DNA of 36,799 bases from Pseudomonadota bacterium (lineage in GTDB: Bacteria; Bdellovibrionota; FAC87; UBA2466). The position numbers were made by a program, and so were the translations under genes. Positions within the stretch are counted from its first letter, which is position 1, and each line of letters starts with the position of its first letter. The stretch lies in contig RFNV01000243.1 of assembly GCA_009927005.1 (NCBI GenBank), positions 1 to 36,799 of the forward strand, written 5' to 3'. The notes beneath the pieces are model-generated. The model was not told where the DNA came from. It ran no database searches and saw only the letters and a list, made by a program, of their open reading frames with translations. Of this stretch, positions 1-11,437 are shown in pieces.

Positions 1-2
1 TG

Positions 3-3000
3 AACTACGACTGCTACGTTCTCGAAACTCCTAAATACGATATCGATGAATGCAGAAGCCGTGGAATGAGTTTCGCAGCACCTTTAAAGGTTACTGTACG
101 ACTCGAAGTTTACGAAGTTGATGAACAGACCGGCACTCGCAACATTAAAGATGTTAAAGAGCAGGAAGTTTATTTAGGTGAAATTCCTTTGATGACGAAT
201 CGAGGGAGTTTCATCATTAACGGAACAGAAAGAGTGGTTGTCAGTCAGCTTCACCGCTCTCCTGGCGTCTTTTTCGATCATGACAAAGGGCTTTCTCACT
301 CAAGTGGCAAGCTTCTTTACTCAGCTCGAATTATTCCCTATCGCGGTTCTTGGCTAGATTTCGAATTTGATCACAAAGACGTTATCTATGTACGTATCGA
401 CAGAAGAAGAAAGCTTCATGTTTCTGTTCTGTTAAAAGCGCTTGGTTATAGCGTTGAAGAACTCCTTCACTATTTCTACGATCAAGAGACAGTCTTCCTT
501 GGAAAAGGGGACCGCTATTTCATTTCTTTCGATCCAAAACTTTACGCAGGACAAAGAGCTGCTCAAGACTGGGTAGACGAAAACGGTAAAGTGGTGGTTG
601 AAAAGAACAAAAAGTTCACTTCCTCGGTCCTGAAAAAGATTGAAGAGCAAAAAATCAAAAGATTCCCAATTAACCGCGAGAATCTCATTGGTAAAATTTG
701 TTCACAGGACGTAATCGATCTGGAAACTGGCGAAGTATTGCTCGAGTGTAACGAAGAAGTCTCCGAAGAAAAATTAGACCTTCTTCTGTCCAAAAAGATT
801 ACTGAGTTCAAGGTCATTTATTCCGACCGAGTGAACGTTGGAACTTATTTCCGCGACACTTTAATCCAAGACAAAGTGAATTCGCGCGATGAAGCAATCA
901 TCGAAATTTATCGACGACTCCGTCCGGGCGATCCTCCAACACTGGAAACCGCTCGAACACTCTTTGATGGATTGTTCTTTGATGCAACTAAGTACGACCT
1001 CTCCCGAGTAGGTCGCCTAAAAATTAATCACAAATTTGGTTTTAAAACCCCAATCGAAACGACCACGTTGACCAAAGAAGACATCATGGCCACCGTGAAG
1101 TACTTGATTGACCTCAAGAACGGCAAAGGAACCATCGATGATATCGATCATCTTGGAAACCGTCGCGTTCGCGCAGTGGGTGAATTGTTAGAAAATCAGT
1201 TCAGAGTAGGTTTGGTGCGAATGGAGCGAGCTATTCGTGAGCGAATGAGCTTGCAAGATGTTGAGACTTTAATGCCTCATGATCTCATCAACGCAAAACC
1301 CGTTTCTGCCGTTGTTAAAGAGTTCTTCGGAAGCTCGCAGTTGTCTCAGTTCATGGATCAAACAAATCCTCTTTCTGAAGTGACTCACAAACGCCGTCTT
1401 TCGGCTCTTGGACCTGGTGGTTTGACTCGTGAACGAGCAGGCTTCGAAGTCCGCGACGTCCATGCAACCCACTACGGACGGATTTGTCCGATTGAAACTC
1501 CTGAAGGTCCAAACATCGGTTTGATTTCCTCTTTGTCCACCTACGGACGAGTGAACGAGTACGGATTCATTGAAACTCCGTATCGCCAGCTTAAAGATGG
1601 AAAAGTAACTGAAGAAGTGACTTTCTATTCAGCATTAGAAGAAGAAAACCATACGATTGCTTCAGCTAAAGTACCTTTGAGCAGCAATAAAATTGGTCCT
1701 GACTTTGTTTCCGCAAGAAAACAAGGCGAAGTGGTTCTCGTTCGAAAAGAAGATGTGGATTTAATGGATGTTGCCCCCAATCAGCTTGTTTCGATTGCGG
1801 CTTCTCTGGTTCCCTTCCTTGAGAACGATGACGCGAACCGAGCGCTCATGGGCGCAAACATGCAACGCCAGGCTGTTCCGCTCTTGAAGGCCTCTGCACC
1901 GTTAGTTGGAACTGGTATGGAGCGTTTGGTAGCTCGAGATTCTGGCGTTATGGTCACTGCGAAGCACTCGGGTATCGTTGATTTTGTTGACGCAAGCCGA
2001 ATTGTTATTCGCATTGATGATAAAGAAGCCACGACTGGCTCGGGTGTCGATATTTACAACCTAGTAAAATATCGTCGTTCAAACCAAAACACCTGTATCA
2101 ACCAGAAACCCATCGTAAATGTTGGTGAAAAAGTTGAAAAAGGCGATGTATTAGCTGACGGTCCATCGACGGACATGGGCGATCTCGCTCTTGGACAAAA
2201 CATCGTTGTGGCCTTCATGCCTTGGGGTGGATACAACTTTGAAGACTCCATTCTCCTTAGCGAAGAGCTCTTGGTAAAAGACACCTTTACTTCGATTCAC
2301 ATCGAAGAGTTTGAGTGTGTTGCCCGAGACACTAAGCTTGGAAAAGAAGAAGTCACTCGCGACATCCCAAATGTCAGTGAAGAACAACTCATGAATTTGG
2401 ATAGTTCCGGTATCGTACGAATCGGGGCTGAAGTTAAACCGGGCGACATCCTAGTGGGTAAGATTACTCCAAAGGGCGAAACTCAATTGAGCCCCGAAGA
2501 GAAACTACTCAGAGCTATTTTCGGTGAAAAAGCTGGCGATGTGAAGGACACTTCACTCCGAGTTTCTCCAGGAATCGTGGGAACCGTAATTGGCGCTCAA
2601 GTCTTCTCCCGTGAAGGAGCTGATAAAGACGAACGCACAGCGAGCATGATCGAGGACGAAGAAAATCGTCTAAGAAAAGATGAAGCAACCGAAGTTCGCA
2701 TCATTCAGGAAGCTGCTCGCAATAAGATTGCTAAGTTAGTGGTCGGCAAGACAACTACTTCGAAGCTTTTAGATTCTAGCGGAGAAAACCAGCTACTTCA
2801 AAAAGGCGATGTGATTACTGAGGAAGTATTATCTAAGATTAATTACGACCTCTTGAAACACATTCCACTCGCAGCAGAAGTTGAAGCGCAAGTTGCTCAT
2901 GTTTTGGGTGCTGTGGATGCTCAAATTCAGGGAATCAGAGCTATTTTCGATGAAAAAGTAATTAAGTTGAAAAAGGGCGATGAGCTTCCGCCAGGCGTCA

Positions 3001-3887
3001 TCAAAATGGTGAAGGTCTATGTCGCCATTAAGAGAAAGATCGCTGTGGGCGATAAAATGGCCGGCCGCCACGGTAATAAAGGGGTCGTTTCCCGAGTATT
3101 ACCAATCGAAGATATGCCTTACACCGAAGATGGAACACCGGTTCAAATCGTTTTGAACCCACTCGGCGTTCCTTCTCGTATGAACGTAGGACAAATTCTC
3201 GAATCACACTTAGGCCGAGCTGCTTACGGCCTGGGAGTAAGAATTCAAGAGCTCTTGGATAAATGGAGCGAAACTGAACTCAAAGCACTCTTAAAGCGAT
3301 TCTTCTCTCAGAAAAATCTGCAGAGCGAAATCGATGCTATGGATGCAACCACTCTGCGAACTGTAGCAAGCCGCATGAAGACAGGTGCCTTCACAGCAAC
3401 TCCTGTGTTCGACAGTGCTACTGAAGAGGAAATCAGTGGTTGCTTAAAAGCTGTTGGACTACCAGAAAATGGACAACAGATTCTGTTCGACGGACGCAGC
3501 GGTGAACCCTTCAAGCACGATGTAACCGTAGGAACCATGTACGTCTTGAAACTCCATCACTTGGTTGATGAAAAGATTCACGCTCGAAGCATTGGACCTT
3601 ACAGCTTGGTCACTCAGCAACCTCTGGGTGGTAAAGCTCAGTTCGGGGGACAAAGACTTGGAGAAATGGAAGTTTGGGCATTGGAAGCTTACGGAGCAGC
3701 TTACTGCTTACAAGAGCTTCTAACTGTAAAATCGGACGACGTCGCTGGCCGAACCCGTATGTTCGAAGCCATCGTTAAGGGCGAGAACGTTCTTGAGCCG
3801 GGCTTGCCCGAATCATTCAACGTTCTTGTAAAAGAACTACAAAGCTTGGCACTCGATGTCGAATTAGTTGAGGATGTAAACGTATGA
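3..3887 (+). CDS. rpoB: RNA polymerase beta subunit (5'-truncated by window edge)
   Basis: Beta subunit of DNA-dependent RNA polymerase; with beta' it forms the catalytic cleft. The frame is open from base 3 to the stop, giving 1294 visible residues. The first residues ([10 protein letters not shown]) align with the region near residue 75 of E. coli RpoB, so the true start lies roughly 70-80 codons upstream of the window and the ATG at 66 is internal. The rifampicin-binding region is visible around bases 1318-1500 ([20 protein letters not shown], then [10 protein letters not shown]), with the usual sensitive-type Asp, His and Ser at the positions equivalent to 516, 526 and 531. Further conserved blocks include [12 protein letters not shown] and [12 protein letters not shown]. 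The stop overlaps the rpoC start by 4 bases (ATGA), which implies translational coupling. Confidence 0.98.
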   Translation, partial: NYDCYVLETPKYDIDECRSRGMSFAAPLKVTVRLEVYEVDEQTGTRNIKDVKEQEVYLGEIPLMTNRGSFIINGTERVVVSQLHRSPGVFFDHDKGLSHSSGKLLYSARIIPYRGSWLDFEFDHKDVIYVRIDRRRKLHVSVLLKALGYSVEELLHYFYDQETVFLGKGDRYFISFDPKLYAGQRAAQDWVDENGKVVVEKNKKFTSSVLKKIEEQKIKRFPINRENLIGKICSQDVIDLETGEVLLECNEEVSEEKLDLLLSKKITEFKVIYSDRVNVGTYFRDTLIQDKVNSRDEAIIEIYRRLRPGDPPTLETARTLFDGLFFDATKYDLSRVGRLKINHKFGFKTPIETTTLTKEDIMATVKYLIDLKNGKGTIDDIDHLGNRRVRAVGELLENQFRVGLVRMERAIRERMSLQDVETLMPHDLINAKPVSAVVKEFFGSSQLSQFMDQTNPLSEVTHKRRLSALGPGGLTRERAGFEVRDVHATHYGRICPIETPEGPNIGLISSLSTYGRVNEYGFIETPYRQLKDGKVTEEVTFYSALEEENHTIASAKVPLSSNKIGPDFVSARKQGEVVLVRKEDVDLMDVAPNQLVSIAASLVPFLENDDANRALMGANMQRQAVPLLKASAPLVGTGMERLVARDSGVMVTAKHSGIVDFVDASRIVIRIDDKEATTGSGVDIYNLVKYRRSNQNTCINQKPIVNVGEKVEKGDVLADGPSTDMGDLALGQNIVVAFMPWGGYNFEDSILLSEELLVKDTFTSIHIEEFECVARDTKLGKEEVTRDIPNVSEEQLMNLDSSGIVRIGAEVKPGDILVGKITPKGETQLSPEEKLLRAIFGEKAGDVKDTSLRVSPGIVGTVIGAQVFSREGADKDERTASMIEDEENRLRKDEATEVRIIQEAARNKIAKLVVGKTTTSKLLDSSGENQLLQKGDVITEEVLSKINYDLLKHIPLAAEVEAQVAHVLGAVDAQIQGIRAIFDEKVIKLKKGDELPPGVIKMVKVYVAIKRKIAVGDKMAGRHGNKGVVSRVLPIEDMPYTEDGTPVQIVLNPLGVPSRMNVGQILESHLGRAAYGLGVRIQELLDKWSETELKALLKRFFSQKNLQSEIDAMDATTLRTVASRMKTGAFTATPVFDSATEEEISGCLKAVGLPENGQQILFDGRSGEPFKHDVTVGTMYVLKLHHLVDEKIHARSIGPYSLVTQQPLGGKAQFGGQRLGEMEVWALEAYGAAYCLQELLTVKSDDVAGRTRMFEAIVKGENVLEPGLPESFNVLVKELQSLALDVELVEDVNV

Positions 3888-6800
3888 AAGACCTCTTAAA
3901 TTTCTTTGATAAACCCAAAGATCCGCTTTCCTTTAAGGCCGTAAAGATCGCCTTGGCGAGCCCTGAAAAGATCAGATCCTGGTCTTACGGGGAAGTTAAA
4001 AAGCCTGAGACGATTAACTATCGTACCTTTAAACCCGAGCGAGATGGTCTTTTCTGCGCAAAGATTTTCGGACCTGTAAAAGATTACGAATGTATCTGCG
4101 GTAAATACAAACGAATGAAATACCGCGGAGTAGTTTGTGAAAAGTGCGGTGTTGAAGTCATTCAGTCAAAAGTTCGTCGTGAACGTCTTGGCCACATCGA
4201 ACTCGCAACTCCAGTAGCACACATTTGGTTTTTGCGAAGTCTGCCCAGCCGAATTGGCGCCGTTTTGGACATTACTCTCAAAAACCTTGAGAGAGTTCTT
4301 TATTGCGAAGCCTACGTTGTGATGGATCCAGGGAAAACTCCCCTGAAGAAATTTGAAGTTCTCAACGAAGACGAGCACAACCAAGCTCGAAAGCTTTACA
4401 AAAGCGACTTCAAGTCTGGAATTGGCTCAGACGCCGTCAGAGAACTGCTCCGAGAAGTGGATGGTCCAACTTTAGCAAAAGAGCTCAGGGCTCAATTAGC
4501 AAAAACCTCAAGCGAAACAGCTCAAAAAGCTCTCGCGAAGAGATTGAAAGTTATCGAAGCTTTCAACCAATCAAATAACAAATTTGACTGGATGATGCTG
4601 GAAGTAATTCCTGTTATTCCACCTGATTTGCGTCCTCTGGTTCCTCTGGATGGAGGCCGATTCGCTACTTCAGATCTGAACGATTTATATCGTCGAGTGA
4701 TTAACCGAAACAATCGCTTGAAACGACTCCAAGAACTTAATGCTCCTGAGATCATCATTCGAAACGAAAAAAGAATGCTCCAGGAAGCTGTTGATGCTCT
4801 TTTTGACAACGGTCGACGAGGAAGAACATTCACAGGCCCCAACAAACGTCCGCTCCGCTCGTTAAGTGACATGTTGAAGGGTAAACAAGGGCGTTTCCGG
4901 CAGAACTTGCTGGGTAAACGTGTAGATTACTCCGGCCGTTCTGTAATCGTGGTTGGTCCAGAATTGAAGCTGCACCAATGTGGTCTGCCCAAGAAGATGG
5001 CCTTGGAACTTTTCAAGCCGTTTATCTTCAACAAGCTCGAACAACGTGGCTTTGTCACGACTATTAAGAGCGCGAAGAAAATGGTTGAGCGTGAAAAAGA
5101 AGAAGTTTGGGATATTCTAGAAGAAGTCGTAAAAGAACACCCAGTTCTTCTAAACCGTGCTCCAACCCTTCACCGATTGGGTATTCAGGCTTTCGAGCCA
5201 GTCCTTATTGAAGGAAAAGCTATTCAGCTTCACCCCCTAGTTTGCGCTACCTTTAACGCAGACTTTGACGGTGACCAAATGGCGGTTCACGTTCCACTAT
5301 CAGTGGAAGCTCAACTCGAAGCTCGGGTTTTGATGATGTCCTCAAACAACATCCTCTCCCCTGCTTACGGAAAACCCATTATTGATCCGACACAGGACAT
5401 CGTGTTGGGTATTTATTACATGACCCAACTCCGATTGGGCGGAAAAGGCGAAGGAAAGACATTCTCCGGTCCTGCAGAAGCTATCTATGCTCACCATGTG
5501 GGAGAAGTTGATCTGCATTCGAGAATCAATTGTCGCCTCAATGGAAAGCGAATTGAAACAACTCCTGGTCGTTTGATTCTGCGTGAAATTGTCCCTACGG
5601 AAATCCCGTTTGAAGACTACAACCGCGTAATGGATAAGAAAGCTCTCTCTGCATTAGTTGATGCTACTTATCGAGCCGCGGGCAGCAAACGCACAGTTAT
5701 TCTAGCGGATAAGCTTCGTTCTCTTGGTTTCGAATACGCCACCAAAGGCGGTGTCAGCATTTGTATGTCTGACATGAAAATCCCTGCTAAAAAGGCAGAG
5801 CTTTTAGGTGAAGCTTATAAGGAAGTTCAAGAAATTCAGAATCAATACACTGAAGGTCTCATCACCGATGGCGAACGCTACAATAAAGTGGTCGACATCT
5901 GGGCTCAGATTACTGACCAAATCTCTGAAGAATTGATGGCCGAACTTTCAGTTGATTATGTTTTTGATACAAAGCTAAATAAAAAAGTTGCTGTACCTTC
6001 CTTGAACCCCATTTACATGATGGCTGATTCAGGCGCTCGAGGTAGCGTGGCTCAAATTAAGCAGTTAGCTGGTATGCGTGGTTTGATGGCTCGTCCTTCG
6101 GGCGAGATCATTGAGACCCCCATTACAGCAAACTTCCGTGAAGGTCTGGATCCACTCCAGTACTTCATTTCGACTCACGGAGCTCGAAAAGGTTTGGCTG
6201 ATACCGCACTTAAGACAGCTCATTCGGGTTACTTAACTCGCCGATTAGTAGACGTTGCTCAAGACTTAGTGGTGAGCGAAGTTGACTGTAAGACCACTCA
6301 AGGGATTGAGATCAGCGCTCTGGTAGAAGGCGGAGAAATCATCGAAGGAATTGGCGATCGAATTTTGGGTCGTACAGCTCTCGAGGATATTACCGATCCG
6401 TACTCCGGAAAGGTTCTGGTACAGGCTAACCAACAAATCGATGAGAACCTAGTTGATCAGATCAGCGAGGCTGGCATCGAAAAAGTGGTTATTCGCTCTG
6501 GCCTCACCTGTAAGACAATTACTGGTATTTGCTGCTTGTGTTATGGCCGTGACTTGGCTCGAGGACATTTGGTCAACATCGGTGAAGCGGTAGGTATCAT
6601 TGCTGCTCAGTCAATCGGTGAACCGGGTACTCAGCTGACCATGAGAACCTTCCACGTGGGGGGTGCTGCAAGCCGACGTGCCGAACAGAGCTCCTTGGAA
6701 GTACGACACGAAGGTACAATTAAGTTAATTCGTGCGAATGTCGTAAAAGACAGAGCAGGTACTTTCACTGTGATGAACCGCAACTCCGAATTGGCAGTTG

Positions 6801-8020
6801 TGGACGACACAGGTCGTGAGCGTGAACGTTATCAAATCGTTTACGGAGCAAAACTATCTGTTACCGATGGTGCAAAAGTTAAGAAGGGTCAAAGCGTCGC
6901 AACTTGGGATCCTTACACTGTTCCAGTTCTTTCTGAAGCAGGCGGTAAAGTTCAGTTTGTAGACATTCAAGAAGGTCTATCAATTTCTGAACAAGTGGAT
7001 GAAGTGACCGGTCTGTCTCGAAGAGCGATTATCGACTCTCGAGATACTGACCTCAGACCTCGCTTGTTAGTACTCGGAAGTTCTGATGAAACCAAAGCTA
7101 CTTACATGCTCCCAGTTGGAGCTAACTTAGTAGTTTTTGATGGAGACGAGATCTTCCCTGGAGACGTGGTTGCTAAAATTCCGCGAGAAACTACAAAGAC
7201 CAAGGACATCACCGGGGGTCTTCCTCGCGTGGCAGAACTCTTTGAAGCTCGTAAGCCAAAAGAAATTGCCGCTATCAGTGATGTCGACGGGGTGGTTTCC
7301 TTCGGTAAGGATAGCAAAGGTAAGCGCAAACTCATCGTGACACCTGAACATGGTGAACCACATGAGTATCTGATCCAAAAAGGTAAGCACATCAGCGTTC
7401 GAGAAGGCGACCATGTACGCGCTGGTGAAGCCCTGATGGATGGCGCTGCAAATCCTCATGACATCTTAAGAATTCTTGGGGAAACAGCTTTGTCGAAATA
7501 CTTAGTGGATGAAATCCAAGAAGTTTATCGACTTCAAGGGGTACGCATCAACGATAAGCACATCGAACTGATTGTGCGACAGATGTTGAAGCGTGTAAAA
7601 ATTTCTGATCCAGGTGAAACTGACTTCCTCCATGGTGAAAACGTGGAAAAGTGGCAGTTTGAACTGGAAAATGAACGGGTTACTAAACTCGGTAAAAAGA
7701 CCGCAGTTGCTGAGCCCTTGCTGTTGGGTATTACCAAGGCATCCTTGAGTACCAATAGCTTTATCTCAGCAGCTTCGTTCCAAGAAACGACTAAAGTTCT
7801 TACCGAAGCGGCTATCCAAGGAAAAATGGATACGCTCCGAGGACTAAAAGAAAACGTCATCATGGGACGACTCATCCCAGCTGGAACAGGCTTGGATGAA
7901 TACCGAAAATCAAGAATCGTTGTCCACCAAGGAGAAGCTGAAATGGCTGAAGCTGCTCCCATGGCAGTAGGACAACAGACTGCTGAAACAGCTGTAAACT
8001 CTTCAGAAGCTAAGCTGTAG
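3884..8020 (+). CDS. rpoC: RNA polymerase beta' subunit
   Basis: Largest subunit of RNA polymerase, 1378 residues (E. coli has 1407). The catalytic magnesium-binding motif [10 protein letters not shown] sits at about residues 457-466. The N-terminal zinc site is present (CICG then CEKCG, about residues 70-90). The second zinc site is also complete: one Cys in [10 protein letters not shown] and three in the later [13 protein letters not shown] segment. The C-terminus ends in an Ala/Glu-rich tail. The start codon overlaps the rpoB stop (ATGA). The 3' end overlaps the convergent pseudouridine synthase gene by 11 bases, so there is no intergenic space for a terminator; a hairpin at 8047-8066 lies inside the neighbour. 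Confidence 0.98.
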   Translation: MKDLLNFFDKPKDPLSFKAVKIALASPEKIRSWSYGEVKKPETINYRTFKPERDGLFCAKIFGPVKDYECICGKYKRMKYRGVVCEKCGVEVIQSKVRRERLGHIELATPVAHIWFLRSLPSRIGAVLDITLKNLERVLYCEAYVVMDPGKTPLKKFEVLNEDEHNQARKLYKSDFKSGIGSDAVRELLREVDGPTLAKELRAQLAKTSSETAQKALAKRLKVIEAFNQSNNKFDWMMLEVIPVIPPDLRPLVPLDGGRFATSDLNDLYRRVINRNNRLKRLQELNAPEIIIRNEKRMLQEAVDALFDNGRRGRTFTGPNKRPLRSLSDMLKGKQGRFRQNLLGKRVDYSGRSVIVVGPELKLHQCGLPKKMALELFKPFIFNKLEQRGFVTTIKSAKKMVEREKEEVWDILEEVVKEHPVLLNRAPTLHRLGIQAFEPVLIEGKAIQLHPLVCATFNADFDGDQMAVHVPLSVEAQLEARVLMMSSNNILSPAYGKPIIDPTQDIVLGIYYMTQLRLGGKGEGKTFSGPAEAIYAHHVGEVDLHSRINCRLNGKRIETTPGRLILREIVPTEIPFEDYNRVMDKKALSALVDATYRAAGSKRTVILADKLRSLGFEYATKGGVSICMSDMKIPAKKAELLGEAYKEVQEIQNQYTEGLITDGERYNKVVDIWAQITDQISEELMAELSVDYVFDTKLNKKVAVPSLNPIYMMADSGARGSVAQIKQLAGMRGLMARPSGEIIETPITANFREGLDPLQYFISTHGARKGLADTALKTAHSGYLTRRLVDVAQDLVVSEVDCKTTQGIEISALVEGGEIIEGIGDRILGRTALEDITDPYSGKVLVQANQQIDENLVDQISEAGIEKVVIRSGLTCKTITGICCLCYGRDLARGHLVNIGEAVGIIAAQSIGEPGTQLTMRTFHVGGAASRRAEQSSLEVRHEGTIKLIRANVVKDRAGTFTVMNRNSELAVVDDTGRERERYQIVYGAKLSVTDGAKVKKGQSVATWDPYTVPVLSEAGGKVQFVDIQEGLSISEQVDEVTGLSRRAIIDSRDTDLRPRLLVLGSSDETKATYMLPVGANLVVFDGDEIFPGDVVAKIPRETTKTKDITGGLPRVAELFEARKPKEIAAISDVDGVVSFGKDSKGKRKLIVTPEHGEPHEYLIQKGKHISVREGDHVRAGEALMDGAANPHDILRILGETALSKYLVDEIQEVYRLQGVRINDKHIELIVRQMLKRVKISDPGETDFLHGENVEKWQFELENERVTKLGKKTAVAEPLLLGITKASLSTNSFISAASFQETTKVLTEAAIQGKMDTLRGLKENVIMGRLIPAGTGLDEYRKSRIVVHQGEAEMAEAAPMAVGQQTAETAVNSSEAKL

Positions 8021-8909
8021 CAGGACATGCAAAGAATGACTCGGTGGGGACTACGACAGTAGTCCCTTCCCAGCTCAACTCAAAAGCTCTCAACTGGTGA
8101 AACTGGGGCCTGATAGGCCGCTTTAAATATTCTGGGTCGTAGAGACTATCCCCTACCAAAGGCAACCCCTGGGAAGCCATATGAACCCTCACTTGATGGG
8201 TAACTCCTGTTGTACAGGTGATTTCCCAAAGGCTCATGCCCCTTTCCTCTCGAATTAGCTTTGCAAGCGTCAAAGCCTCTTGAATCGGAGGACGAACTTT
8301 CTCTTGGGCTGGGTCCTGAACGGAAACCATGAGCCGGGGGTCACTTGAAGAGTGGGCAATCGGTAGCTCTATTTGCAAACTTTTTGAAGCGGCTTTCCCA
8401 AAGCACCAAGCGAAGTATTTTTTATGAACGGCTTTGGCTTGGAAACGGCCCCTCCAATGCAAAAAAGACTCATAGGTCTTACAGACAACCAAAAGACCAC
8501 TTGTCCCCGTATCAAGCCGATGCGGAGTGATGGTTGGTTGGACCGATGGAAACTCTCTCCACATTTCTGAATTCTGGGCAAAAGCCCATTGGGTGGGCGT
8601 ATTTTGATCTAAAAGAGATAAAGGATGGCTAGGCACTCCCGAGGGCTTATCAACGATCCACTCCCCCTTTCCCTCCCAAATCACCGACAGCTTCAGATCA
8701 GGATTCCCCGTCCTCAGACCCGTAATATGCTCCTGAAGTAAGTAACAATTGAGTTGATGTCCTCGTACTCGGTCACCTTTTCGGGCCTTCTTACCGTCTA
8801 CAGTAACCCATCCCGCTTCCAAAGCTTCTTCAATATGCCTGGAACTCAGCTCGGGAAAAAGTTTTTGAAGTTGTTTATCCACCCGCTCAGGGGCAAAACC
8901 CGATTCCAT
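8010..8909 (-). CDS. RluA-family 23S rRNA/tRNA pseudouridine synthase
   Basis: Converts specific uridines in structured RNA to pseudouridine. The 299-residue protein has an S4-like N-terminus (about residues 1-60, ending near [16 protein letters not shown]), then the RluA catalytic domain. The catalytic motif HRLDTGTSG (residues 130-138) contains the essential Asp133; the family usually reads HRLDRDTSG, so Arg-Asp is replaced by Thr-Gly. The C-terminal block THQVRVHMA followed by VGDSLY is typical of the family. The ATG at 8909 has an AAGG Shine-Dalgarno element upstream. The gene is divergent from the epmA-like gene and convergent with rpoC, overlapping it by 11 bp. Which uridine it modifies cannot be told from sequence. 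Confidence 0.9.
   Translation of the reverse strand: MESGFAPERVDKQLQKLFPELSSRHIEEALEAGWVTVDGKKARKGDRVRGHQLNCYLLQEHITGLRTGNPDLKLSVIWEGKGEWIVDKPSGVPSHPLSLLDQNTPTQWAFAQNSEMWREFPSVQPTITPHRLDTGTSGLLVVCKTYESFLHWRGRFQAKAVHKKYFAWCFGKAASKSLQIELPIAHSSSDPRLMVSVQDPAQEKVRPPIQEALTLAKLIREERGMSLWEITCTTGVTHQVRVHMASQGLPLVGDSLYDPEYLKRPIRPQFHQLRAFELSWEGTTVVVPTESFFACPATA
8047..8066 (+). terminator. Hairpin downstream of rpoC, inside the convergent gene
   Basis: Perfect 8-bp inverted repeat (GGGACTAC, loop GACA, GTAGTCCC) 27 bases after the rpoC stop. In the plus direction it is followed by TTCCC rather than a U-run, so it is not a classical intrinsic terminator. It could pause polymerase or protect the 3' end of the rpoBC mRNA. 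It lies within the last codons of the minus-strand pseudouridine synthase gene. Confidence 0.4.
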
Positions 8910-8968
8910 ATGCTAAGGCTACCTTAATTTTCTTTCCTTCGATAGAGAGGCTTGGCAAAGTATTCACC

Positions 8969-9853
8969 ATGAAAGCAGCAGTGCATCCTCCGAAAGAATG
9001 GGCTTTTTTTATTCGTGAGATCCGAGAGTTTTTTGATTTTCGAGGCTTTTTGGAGGTTTTTACCCCATCTCTCGTTGAAGCCGGTGCTTTTGAAAATGCT
9101 TTGGATCCCTTGAAAGTTTCATCGGTAACCGAATCTGCCGAACTCCACACTTCACCCGAAATAGAAATGAAAGCTTTGCTTTCAACCTGTCCAGAACCCA
9201 TTTTTCAAATCTGTAAGTGTTTTAGAGATGATCCCGATACATCGATTCATTTTAAAGAGTTTACGATGCTAGAGTTTTATCGGCCGCACTGCACTTATGA
9301 AGATACCCGTCGCGACATGAAGGAACTTTTGGAAACACTCTCAAAGAAACCTTTATCCTTCGAGGAAAAGTCGATCGATCAGCTTTTTCGGGAAAAAACT
9401 GGAATGCAATTAGCCCAGCTACAGTCCTCTGGGAATTTTTTACGAAAAGCTCAGGAAATCGGCATTACCAGCTTATCTCCATCTGACACTTGGGAAGATA
9501 TTTTCTTTAGAGTCATGATTGAAAAAATAGAGCCTTCTCTTCCCGAAGATAGACCCGTTATTGTTTATGATTACCCGGCCAGTGTTTCTACTTTATCGCA
9601 ACCCAAAGGAGATTTTTGGGGGGAGCGCTTCGAAATCTTTTGGCGAGGAATGGAACTCTGCAACGGTGCGACTGAGCTCCTCTCAGAAGAGCTCCTAAAA
9701 AAACGCTATGCTTTTGAGTCTGCTGAAAGAAAGAAAATCGGAAAAACCCCTCACCCGTTTCCAAATCGGTTATCCCAAGCCCTTAAAAACCTTCCTCCCT
9801 GCTCGGGAGTAGCTGTAGGGCTTGATCGATTATTTTGGGCTCTAAAACCTTAA
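8969..9853 (+). CDS. epmA: EpmA/GenX-like lysyl-tRNA synthetase paralogue
   Basis: Class II aminoacyl-tRNA synthetase catalytic core without the N-terminal anticodon-binding OB domain, the hallmark of EpmA (PoxA/YjeA/GenX), which attaches beta-lysine to elongation factor P. The 294-residue protein (E. coli EpmA 325) shows motif 2 as CFRDDPD with Arg86, followed by HFKEFTMLEFYR. The lysine-pocket segment GMELCNGATEL comes next, and motif 3 is GVAVGLDRL near the C-terminus. The EF-P and EpmB genes are not in this window, so the substrate is inferred from family. Its last 71 bases overlap the 3' end of purK on the other strand. No strong ribosome-binding site precedes the ATG. Confidence 0.85.
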   Translation: MKAAVHPPKEWAFFIREIREFFDFRGFLEVFTPSLVEAGAFENALDPLKVSSVTESAELHTSPEIEMKALLSTCPEPIFQICKCFRDDPDTSIHFKEFTMLEFYRPHCTYEDTRRDMKELLETLSKKPLSFEEKSIDQLFREKTGMQLAQLQSSGNFLRKAQEIGITSLSPSDTWEDIFFRVMIEKIEPSLPEDRPVIVYDYPASVSTLSQPKGDFWGERFEIFWRGMELCNGATELLSEELLKKRYAFESAERKKIGKTPHPFPNRLSQALKNLPPCSGVAVGLDRLFWALKP

Positions 9854-10922
9854 GTTTTTTGAAAAGCGCTTCAGGGGAATCTGCAGTGATATTTAGATGC
9901 CCCACTTTCCTATTTAATCGAGGTTTTTTCCCGTACAGGTGGACAAAAACACCCTCCCTTTTGAGTTCCTCGACAGCCAGAGTGGGAACCTCCCCGATAA
10001 AATTAAGCATAGCTGTGTAGCCTTTCGGTGCTGTATCCCCTAAAGGAACTTCAAGACCCGCACGCAAATGATTCTCAAATTGACTTGTTTCGGCTCCATC
10101 AAGAGTCCAATGACCCGTGTTATGAACTCGGCTCGCCATTTCATTGATGAGGAGTTTTCCTCCCGTTTCAAATAACTCTAAGGCCATCACCCCTACATAC
10201 TGGAGAAGTTCTCCTATTTTTTTTGCGTACCCCTGTGCTGTTTGCTGCAGCTGGGTCGAAAGACCAGGCGCGGGAGCAAGCGTCCGTCTTAAAATTCCAT
10301 TCACATGTAGATTTTCCACAAGAGGATAGAACCGCATTTCACCCCGGGCATTTCGACACGCCACTAGGGACAACTCTCTTTCAAATTTTATAAATTTTTC
10401 GTAAATGAGAGGAACACCCCCTAGCTCACTCCAAGCACTACTCAACTCTTCAGGCTTTCGAATAACTTTCTGTCCTTTTCCATCATACCCTTCACGACAA
10501 GTCTTCAGAATGCCGGGCACCCCGATCTTAAGAACTGAGGGTTCCAATTCAGATGCTTGTTGAATGAAGGAAAACTCAGCTGTGGGAATCCCGTGGGTCG
10601 TAAAAATTTTTTTTTGGGTATATCTATTTGAGACAAGCTCTAACACTTTCAAGCTGGGAAACAGTCTCTCAGAAACCCCTTCGAGCGCTGCCCTTAACTC
10701 AGGAATTGAAATATTTTCCCATTCGTAGGTGACCCGATCACAGGAGGAAATAAACTCGCGCAGGCCTTCCGAATCATCGAATTTCTTCCGAGTGATGGGA
10801 CAGAGTCCTTCAACACTGTTTTCCCCCGGGGGAGCATACACGCGAACTTCACATTCAAGGTGCGGACTAGCGAGAATTAACATTCTGGCTAATTGCCCAC
10901 CACCTAAAATACCGACTTTCAT
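9783..10922 (-). CDS. purK: 5-(carboxyamino)imidazole ribonucleotide synthase
   Basis: ATP-dependent carboxylation of AIR to N5-CAIR in purine biosynthesis; the product is used by PurE, encoded just upstream. The 379-residue ATP-grasp protein starts with the nucleotide-fold motif [11 protein letters not shown]. It also contains [39 protein letters not shown] and [17 protein letters not shown], all characteristic of PurK. The ATG overlaps the purE stop by 4 bases. It is slightly longer than E. coli PurK (355). The C-terminus runs 71 bp into the convergent epmA-like gene. Confidence 0.95.
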   Translation of the reverse strand: MKVGILGGGQLARMLILASPHLECEVRVYAPPGENSVEGLCPITRKKFDDSEGLREFISSCDRVTYEWENISIPELRAALEGVSERLFPSLKVLELVSNRYTQKKIFTTHGIPTAEFSFIQQASELEPSVLKIGVPGILKTCREGYDGKGQKVIRKPEELSSAWSELGGVPLIYEKFIKFERELSLVACRNARGEMRFYPLVENLHVNGILRRTLAPAPGLSTQLQQTAQGYAKKIGELLQYVGVMALELFETGGKLLINEMASRVHNTGHWTLDGAETSQFENHLRAGLEVPLGDTAPKGYTAMLNFIGEVPTLAVEELKREGVFVHLYGKKPRLNRKVGHLNITADSPEALFKKLKVLEPKIIDQALQLLPSREEGF

Positions 10923-11437
10923 TTTTTCTTTCTCTTTCGGAGAGAGCCTAGCGCCAAAACCCGTTTCGTTTGCTGTTTTCTAAAGCTTGTTAAGGCTTTT
11001 TTTATCTGCATATCCTGAAGCCCCAGAATAGCTGCGGCAAGCAGGGCTGCATTGACAGCACCCGTTTCTCCAATGGCGAGTGTTCCTACCGGAATCCCTT
11101 TCGGCATCTGGTTGATCGATAGCAACGAATCAAGCCCCTTCAGAGTGCTTGTTTCAATTGGGACTCCCAATACGGGCACGCAGGTTTTGCTAGCTAACAT
11201 ACCCGGCAAGTGGGCCGCTCCTCCAGCGCCGGCAATAATTACTTTAATTCCTTTGGACTCCACTTCTGCTGCATATTTAAACAGAAGGTCGGGCGTGCGG
11301 TGAGCAGAGACAATTTGAACATCATGTCCAATCCCTAACTGATCTAACATTTTTGAAGCAGACTTAAGGGTGTTCCAATCAGAATCAGATCCCATCACAA
11401 TGGCTACTTGCGATTTCATCGGCTGTTTTTTTAACAC
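10919..11437 (-). CDS. purE: N5-CAIR mutase (class I PurE)
   Basis: Converts N5-CAIR to CAIR in purine synthesis. Class I PurE motifs are complete: MGSDSDW, SAHRTPD and [11 protein letters not shown], then VPVLGVPI. The start is taken as GTG at 11437, which overlaps the mdlB-like stop by 7 bases and has AAGAGGG a suitable distance upstream. ATG at 11419 ([10 protein letters not shown]) is the alternative and would give the more usual N-terminus, but it lacks a clear Shine-Dalgarno. The C-terminus is basic (ends RKRKKK). It is coupled to purK by an ATGA overlap. Confidence 0.95.
   Translation of the reverse strand: MLKKQPMKSQVAIVMGSDSDWNTLKSASKMLDQLGIGHDVQIVSAHRTPDLLFKYAAEVESKGIKVIIAGAGGAAHLPGMLASKTCVPVLGVPIETSTLKGLDSLLSINQMPKGIPVGTLAIGETGAVNAALLAAAILGLQDMQIKKALTSFRKQQTKRVLALGSLRKRKKK

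Noticed and set aside
1318-1500. Rifampicin-resistance substitutions in rpoB
   Set aside because: The key positions carry the ordinary sensitive-type residues.
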